Source: Microplitis mediator
Lineage: Eukaryota; Arthropoda; Insecta; Hymenoptera; Braconidae
Length of the DNA stretch: 64,000 nt
Direction: 5' to 3'
Assembly (NCBI RefSeq): GCF_029852145.1
Contig: NC_079974.1
Location: forward strand, 1,488,001-1,552,000
The first letter of the stretch is position 1. Every line of letters begins with the position of its first letter. Below, in pieces: positions 57,328-64,000 of the stretch. The position numbers and the translations under genes are program-made. The notes below the pieces were generated by a model. It was not told the origin of the DNA, made no database searches, and saw only the letters and a program-made list of their open reading frames with translations.

Positions 57328-59001
57328 CCCGCATGAAAAAACTTTATATGTGAAAACATATATGATAGAATATATGAATATTATAACGTGATATATTGTA
57401 CAATATATAAAATAATATTTATATTTTTGCCGTATTAATATATGATAATATATTAAAAAAAATATATTGCTAGAATATATTATCAATATATTTATCAATA
57501 TATGACTTTTTATGTATGTTTTACATATATATTTTAATATATCTTTTTTATATTGATATATTATATTGAAAGTAGTATATTAATTAATATATAGTATTTT
57601 ATATATATGTTTTCCAATATATTGCAAAATATATGGTTTCCAATATATTGTAAAATATATGGCACTTTTTTTACTTTTCTTAGGTTATTCCCGTATGAAA
57701 AAACAATATATGGTTAAAATATATAAAATCATATATTTTTGCAACAAAAAAATATATGATATATTATATTGTATATTATAAAATATCATATAGAGATTTT
57801 CGCTGATTTAATATAAAATTATATACAGTAGTAAATATATGTAAATATATGTATTCCATATATGTAACTTATATGTTTTTTATATTCAGCTATATATACA
57901 TTTACATTTACCTTATAATATATTGTATTGATATATTTCTTTTTATACTTAAAAAATATAAAATTTTTATATGAAATAAAATATATGGTAGCATATAATT
58001 TCTATCATATATGGCACCATATATTTTCTTTGTTATATTTATTTTATTCGGTGTATGTATATGTATATGGGTATGCATATTCGCATCAAATTTACTAATA
58101 ATTGGAGTTGGTCATACGAATAAGAAAGTTTTTTTTTTCATACACAATGTAAATATATGCTTTATATATGATATGAATATATTTTTCGTATATGATAGAA
58201 ATATATATTTTTATGTATGATAAAAATATAGTTTTCGTATATGAAAAGAATATATATTTTCATATATGATAAAAATATATTTTTTGTATATGATTTACAT
58301 ATATATTTTATACATGCCAGACATATACGGACTCGTATATGATAAGTATTATATTTTTTAATATAAAAGAAAAATATATCAGAAAATATAGTTATATTCA
58401 CCACATATATTTTCTGATATTTATCATATATTTTCACATATATTTTGACCATATATATTATTTTCATACGGGTTGCCAGTAATAATAAGGTCAATGAAAA
58501 GGAGAAAAAATAATAAATTTGACTTTTTTATGTGGAATTGTGTAGAAATTGAAAAAGTATATTGAAAAAATAAAATTTTCAATATATTGCGAAAAATATA
58601 AGTTTTAATATACTGGAAAAATATAATTCCAATATACCGCGAACCATATATTTAATCATATAAATTTTTTCATACATAATCAATTATATAGAGACCATAT
58701 ATCACTAATTATATGAGTCAAAATATATGGATATATATATCAAGTTTATTATATTATACTTATAAATTATATATATACTATCCATATATGATAAGAATAT
58801 ATTGAGCATTATATGAGATAATATATATAGAAAAATACAAAACATTATATACAAGTAAATATATTATGATAAATATATAATCCAATATATGTAAAAAACA
58901 TATATTTTTCAATATAGATATTTTTGCCGCTATATATTTATCACATATTCACCATATATTTTTTTATATACTTTTAACAATATATAGCTTTTCCATGCGG
59001 G
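57328..59001 (+). mobile_element. CCCGCATG family B, copy 8, split by CCCGTATG element
   Basis: Begins CCCGCATGAAAAAACTTTAT and ends AGCTTTTCCATGCGGG, with AT on both sides. The copy is interrupted within the island at GGTTATT|GCCAGT by element 57690-58472. Without it the length would be about 890 bp. Confidence 0.92.
57690..58472. mobile_element. CCCGTATG-ended AT-rich element nested in family B
   Basis: 783 bp. Begins CCCGTATGAAAAAACAATAT and ends TATTATTTTCATACGGG, with TT on both sides. The uninterrupted family B sequence GGTTATTGCCAG has TT once, so TT is the 2-bp target duplication. The interior is ATATATGATA-rich and repetitive. A 110-codon minus frame (58162-58494) is a by-product. 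Confidence 0.9.
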
Positions 59002-60109
59002 ATGTCAGCACATCATTCTTAACAAAAAAACATAAAACCTGTAATTTGGATCTAATTCTTGATTTCTTAATCAAAATTTTTTTTCCACTTTTCCGTTATA
59101 CAGCAACGCATCGTTACAGAAACGTATACGGAATCGCGTTTCACGCGGAATTTAAAAAAAAAAATTCCTGCGTTTAAAGTAATGAAAGATTTATATTTAT
59201 GGCATAAAGTAAGATCAACATGAAAGAAGGTGACACGTCGTGTGACCTCAATGTTGAAGTGAGCCGGACTCTGGGATAAACGTAGCACGAAGATAGACTA
59301 CACCATGTAAAATTGTACTTATTTCTCTTCGAATTAGTGAGCTAGAAAGAGAAACAGACTCACTGTACTGGATATTGAGTTGGCAAAGATGCACCTAGTC
59401 CACGCATTCATCAAATACATTTTGCCAAGAATACTAGACTACTCTCGTTTACCCGACTTCCACATTTTCTTTCTTTTTTGTCTTCATAACCAAACTGTAT
59501 GATATTTTGAAATTTAGAATATTCTTCATTGCCTTTGCTTGTAAGAAATAGCGTGAGCTGAGACTTAGCAGTAGTGAGAAAGATCACAGCACCAGCTGCT
59601 TGCTAGAATTAATATACATATATATGTATACAAGACTGTCGTTTAGTGAAAATATATTGTTATTCATGCCAACTCTTCAAAATCGTTTAGTGTGGATAAA
59701 ATTTAAAAAAATCTTCCAAACACCTGTCGTTAGCTCGGAGTGTCCTCTTTAGAATAGAGGAACGAAATTTCATTAAAATTTATCAGTTTGGTTGTGACCC
59801 TTAAGCTGAATGAATCGTTTTGAGTTTTGGGACCCAGTAGACCCTGTGATTTGTATTAGTAATGTTCGTTAACATATGTGAGCGTTATCGACGCTACAAA
59901 ACGCAATATTGCGTGGATATATATACACTCGAGCGTGCGCATGTGTTCATTATGCCGATTAATTCCAAAATCTAACCGGTTTCAAAGTTCTCTAAACGAA
60001 TTCGATGGTCGTAAGAATCATTCTAATCGCTCGATCTGACAGCTATTTTCTGTTTTCGTTCTGTATCTTATCAAAAAATTCGTATCCAAATAAGTTCAAT
60101 ATTTAGTTA
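59002..60109. other. Unannotated spacer, about 1.1 kb
   Basis: Less AT-rich than average (for example GACTCTGGGATAAACGTAGC). Overlapping opposite frames of 60-73 codons at 58995-59288 show no domain. No exon with convincing splice sites was found. Confidence 0.4.
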
Positions 60110-60973
60110 CACGGAAAAAAAAATATTGGTCCTCGAACGATCTTAAGTATAGTAACTCGTAGATCGTTACCACAACAATACGTATGCTTATGGTAACAAT
60201 ACCGTATCGTTCCAGTAACTATCTATTAGATAGCTGTGAGCCCTATACGACCTTCCGTATTCGTCACCTCACAAGGCACCGTCTAACCTAACTAAACATC
60301 CATTTTCGCGCCAACTTTTGAATTTTGTATAATTGTGGCTAGCAGACGTTTAATAAAACAAATAGTGTAAAAAATAATTGTGATGTTGAAATATGGACCC
60401 ACGGGTAATTAATAAATTAACAGAGTAGAATCTACATAACTACGTTGATATATTTATTGATAAGTGTTTTTTTATGCTTTTTGTAATCAAATATACATTC
60501 ATAACCAAAAATCTAAATATTACATATAGTCGATATTTTATAATTTAAATGTGATACGTAAATAGAAGAAAAATAATTAATAAACAAATGAGATCTGAAT
60601 TATTATTTAATTTAAAATTAAATTACCAATAAATAAATTGGAAAAATTAAAAGATATATTTATATTTATATTTAAAATTTATTTAGATTATAACTAACTA
60701 ATAAATCAGTTTTATAAATTATTTTATTTAATCAAAGTTCTTTGCTTATCATTTATTTATGAATGATAAAGGTTTTTAAATATCTCATATAATTTTCAAT
60801 ATGCGTGTCGTCAGATAGGGCTCAGAACGATACCGTATAGGTCTCAGAGCTATCGACCGTATTGTTGTCAGAACGATACAGTAGATCACTGCAGTAATAA
60901 TCTAGTAGATAACTTTTTCGTATTGTTACTGTAAGTATACAGTATACTTCTCAGAACAATATTTTTCTCTGTG
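60110..60973. mobile_element. CACNG-type element with AACGATACGTA/ACAATACG motifs
   Basis: 864 bp. Begins CACGGAAAAAAAAATATTGG and ends ACAATATTTTTCTCTGTG, with TA on both sides. The arms carry TCGTTAC/GTAACGA-, CAGAACGATAC- and ATAGCTGTGAG-type units. The middle (60300-60800) is AT-rich filler. Relative of 37482-37792 and 51672-53180. Confidence 0.8.
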
Positions 60974-61437
60974 TATTTTGGGTGATTCGAACAAAGAAAA
61001 AATTAACTTCTTTAAATGCTTATAATATAAAAGAACTCAAAATGTTTGAATGATTTAAAAAATGATTACCATGCGATAAAATATATATTCAAACCTTTTG
61101 AGATTTCGCGCCTCAGTAGTAAAGAGTATTTCATAGTTTTGTAAATTTCAATTAAAATTAGAATTCATCTGGTTAAGCATTAAAATTAAACATTTGTTTT
61201 GTAATAAAATCCGAGTAAATGAACATTACGCTTTTTGGGCTTCGACCTTTTTTTTAATTTTCCAGCTTAGACTATGTTTGACAGGTGATTAGAAAAAAAG
61301 TATTTTTTACGCCCTTTTGTCTTTAGCAAAAGATACATTACGCTAAATAATTTTCAATATTTTCGTATGTAATAATTGCCAACCAGAAAATATTACTAAA
61401 TGTTTCATAATAATTAAAATACAGAATGTATATATTA
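60974..61437. other. Unannotated spacer
   Basis: Nothing recognised. Confidence 0.35.
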
Positions 61438-62463
61438 CGGTGATTCATTTCCGCAAAAGTTTTTTTTTTTTCAAGTCCTCCAGCAAAGCTCAATCTACAT
61501 TGAAAAAAAAAAATTCCCACCAAATATGAGCTCTTAATTCCAATGCTAAGTACTTGCCACTTGATTTCAAAGATTTCCCATTTAAAATACACGTATATTA
61601 GATTACTTTTTTTTTAACTTTCTAATACTCAGCTGCATTTCATGATATCAAGGCGGTTTTGGTCGCAACTTGTAGGGCATTTGGTGTTCTTCAAAAGTGC
61701 CCATTGTTACTTAGCTGTAATTCCAGCTGTTTCACTTGTGTCCGTTGCGGAACTCATTTTTCCTATGAAATTGACGTTTATTGGCTTGCAGAAGTTAAAC
61801 CAATGAAAGTACATCAAAAATATTTATAGAAATTTGATAGGAAATTTTATTCCCTTCGAAAAAAGTCTTATGAATCAAGTCGCTAAAGTCTATAGTTTCC
61901 GAGTTATAATCATTTTAATAATTTGAAAAATATAATATAAAAAAAAAATTATAATTGATATTTTATTTTTCAAATTATTAAAATGATTATAACTCGGAAA
62001 CTATAGACTTTAGCGACTTGGCTCATAGGACTTTTTTCGAAGGGAATAAAATTTCCTATAAAATTTTTATAAACATTTTTGATGTACTTTCATTGGTTTA
62101 ACTTCTGCAAGCCAATAAACGTCAATTTCATAGGAAAAATGAGTTCCGCAACGGACACAAGTGAAACAGCTGGAATTACAGCTAAGTAACTATGGGCACT
62201 TTTGAAGAATACCAAATGCCCTACAAGTTGCGACCAAAACCGCCTTGATATCATGAAATGCAGCTGAGTATTAGAAAGTTAAAAAAAAAAAAGTAATTTA
62301 ATTTACGTGTATTTTAAATGGGAAATCTTTGAAATCAAATGGCAAGTACTTAGCATTGGAATTAAGAGCTCATATTTGGTGAGAATTTTTTTTTTTTCAA
62401 TGTAGATTGAGATTTTGCTTGAGGACTTAAAATCAAAAAAACTTTTGCGAAAATGAATCACCC
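61438..62463. mobile_element. 1-kb near-perfect palindrome with GGGTGATTCATTT ends
   Basis: 1026 bp, TA on both sides. The left arm starts CGGTGATTCATTTCCGCAAA and the right arm ends TTTGCGAAAATGAATCACCC. The arms match for about 490 bp (for example GCCCATTGTTACTTAGCTGT at about 61699 and ACAGCTAAGTAACTATGGGC at about 62178) around an AT centre near 61945. The 84-codon frame at 61338-61592 is a by-product. Confidence 0.85.
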
Positions 62464-63528
62464 TAGTATATATTCATATCTGTTAGTAAATTTTACACAA
62501 CATTGAATCTTGATTTTTAATGAATTTGATCATTTTAAGCAAATAAACAATTTTGGAAACTATCTTAAATTTTTGAATATAATAAAACAAATTTAATTAT
62601 CTGTTTAATACAGACGTTGATTTTAATGACGTTAGAACTATCAGACCGTTGAGAAATAAAATATACCTAAATGACAAGCTCAGACGGGATGAGTTGTAAG
62701 ACAATAGAGAAAATAAAGTAAATCCGCATTAAGACAATCCAGAATTAGATTTCTTTATTTGGTGATGTTGCTACATAGACAGTTTACGTTAAAGCAATTA
62801 AATAACCACAAGGAAAACGCTCGTAGACAGCACACAATAAATCAAAGGACAGAAACAGCACGGAAAACCAGCAATAGACATATACAGAGTAAAGCAAAAC
62901 AAAAAGACACGGGTCGCTCTCTGCTTTCTTACCCAGTAACAGCCAAGAGCCGAAAGACACTGGAAGTATATTTGGCTCAGAGCACGTGATTGCCCGGGGA
63001 ACAGTTTCTTTCATTTTTTATGTCGCTTTTTCGTCCAACAATTTTATAATAAGGTAGCAACTAAATCTTACAGATAAGCAAATATATGTTAGGACGACAA
63101 TCAACTTATCAAAAAATATGTAATAAATATTATTTTTGCTTCGAATTCTAGCAACGTAATACGAAAAATGATAAATTAAGAATTCAAATTACTGGTCGTT
63201 TAGAAGAACTTTTGAGACAAATGTGCATCAATTTGTAATTTTCAAAATAAGAAGTCGAGAATAATTTAGAACAATCGAGTGTTAAATTTTTTGTAATTTT
63301 TAAGTAAATTGCAGTCTACTTGTTTTATTTTTTTTTTTTTTTTTTTTTTTTAACAAAACTTTAGTGCACATTTCCGGAATGAATCAAACCGATTTAAAAA
63401 TTCTTGCGACAATTGGTGGATTTTCAAGGCTTAGATTTTATTCCATTTTTTAATCCAAGTAATTTAAAAATTTACCTGCATCAAAATCTTTATAAACTGT
63501 AATTTTATCTTATGGTTTTCGCCAAATG
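62464..63528. other. Unannotated spacer with opposed 76-codon frames
   Basis: 62759-62989 (+) and 62784-63014 (-) are open on opposite strands over the same DNA, which is less AT-rich than its surroundings. The plus frame is rich in K, R, T, N and Q, the minus frame in hydrophobic residues. No domain in either. A 29-T run lies at about 63323-63351. Confidence 0.3.
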
Positions 63529-64000
63529 CCCGCATGAAAAAAACTTATACTCTGAAATTATATCAGATAATATAATATTTATTATATTATAGTATAATTT
63601 AGAATATAAATAATTATATATTTAAAAATAACTACTTTTTTGCCGTTTTCAATATAAAATTTTTTATTTTAAAAGTATATCAATATAATATATAATGTTA
63701 TATTTTGGCATATATTATCATTATAAAAACTCCATATAATATTAGATTATATAAAAAAAATATATGTCATTATATAGTATCAATTTATAGGTTTATATAT
63801 ATTATGATTTTATAATTCAAATTATATTATTAACAGTACAATATAATATATAATGCTCGTATATAAGCTTGTATATATTAAAAGATATACATGACACTTT
63901 TGTGCTTCGAAAAATTTTCAGTTCCATGAATGCTCTTTCGGTATCGTCTAAAACTTATTTTATTTTGAGTAATTATTTTTTTATATTAAAAATTAATCAT
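63529..64000 (+). mobile_element. CCCGCATG family C, copy 5, cut by window edge
   Basis: Begins CCCGCATGAAAAAAACTTAT and follows copy 24083-25084 to the end of the window, including TTTTTGCCGTTTTCAATATA and the start of the conserved core. Confidence 0.9.

Noticed and set aside
62759..63014. Opposed 76-codon frames as a possible small gene
   Set aside because: Both strands are open over the same bases, with no domain, no convincing start context and biased composition. Not enough to call a gene.

Overview
The window looks like intergenic DNA from a very AT-rich animal genome. I judge it to be an insect, perhaps a hymenopteran such as a parasitoid wasp. The reasons are general: intron-like AT-rich DNA, long CA/TA microsatellites, Tc1/mariner-type and other DNA transposons with short inverted ends, and no operons, ribosome-binding sites or bacterial-type genes. 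The species call is inference only. I found no intact gene of known function.

Most of the window is mobile-element debris. (1) AT-rich elements of about 0.8-1.0 kb ending CCCGCATGAAAA (families B, C and relatives) occur about fifteen times. (2) A large group of elements, here called CACNG, starts CAC(T/G/A)G(A/T)(A/G)A and sits between TA (or TG) dinucleotides. These carry very different interiors, most of them arrays of short palindromes such as GGGAACCATTCCC, GGTAACCATTACC, ACACCGG, GCTAGCTGCTAGC or TTGTTATAACAA. (3) Family A (AACTTCCCGC ends) carries a (GTAT)n or (AC)n microsatellite. (4) Two 1-kb near-perfect palindromes start GGGTGATYCA. (5) Smaller foldback, CCCGGGTCGAAA and Mutator-like elements are also present. 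Many are inserted into one another. The clearest nests are at 14844-16619, 19561-22944, 23742-25337, 35053-36701, 38863-40330, 51672-53180 and 57328-59001. Several give an empty-site comparison that shows the target duplication.

Protein-coding traces are few. Two copies of a Tc3-like element (38971-39870 and 53639-54540) keep the DNA-binding half of the transposase and only the first catalytic Asp. A decayed fragment at 26267-26566 resembles another DDE transposase. A P-like element (19861-21145, 8-bp target duplication) has a short THAP-like stretch. The best candidate for a host gene is on the minus strand. It is a proline-rich exon of 51 codons (33065-33217) with plausible splice sites and a CpG-rich block upstream (33896-34065). 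Two further decayed or unrecognised coding stretches lie at 27969-28511 and 37008-37331.

The most unusual feature is the CACNG group: unrelated palindrome arrays share one kind of end and one target, as if a single transposition machinery mobilises many hairpin satellites.
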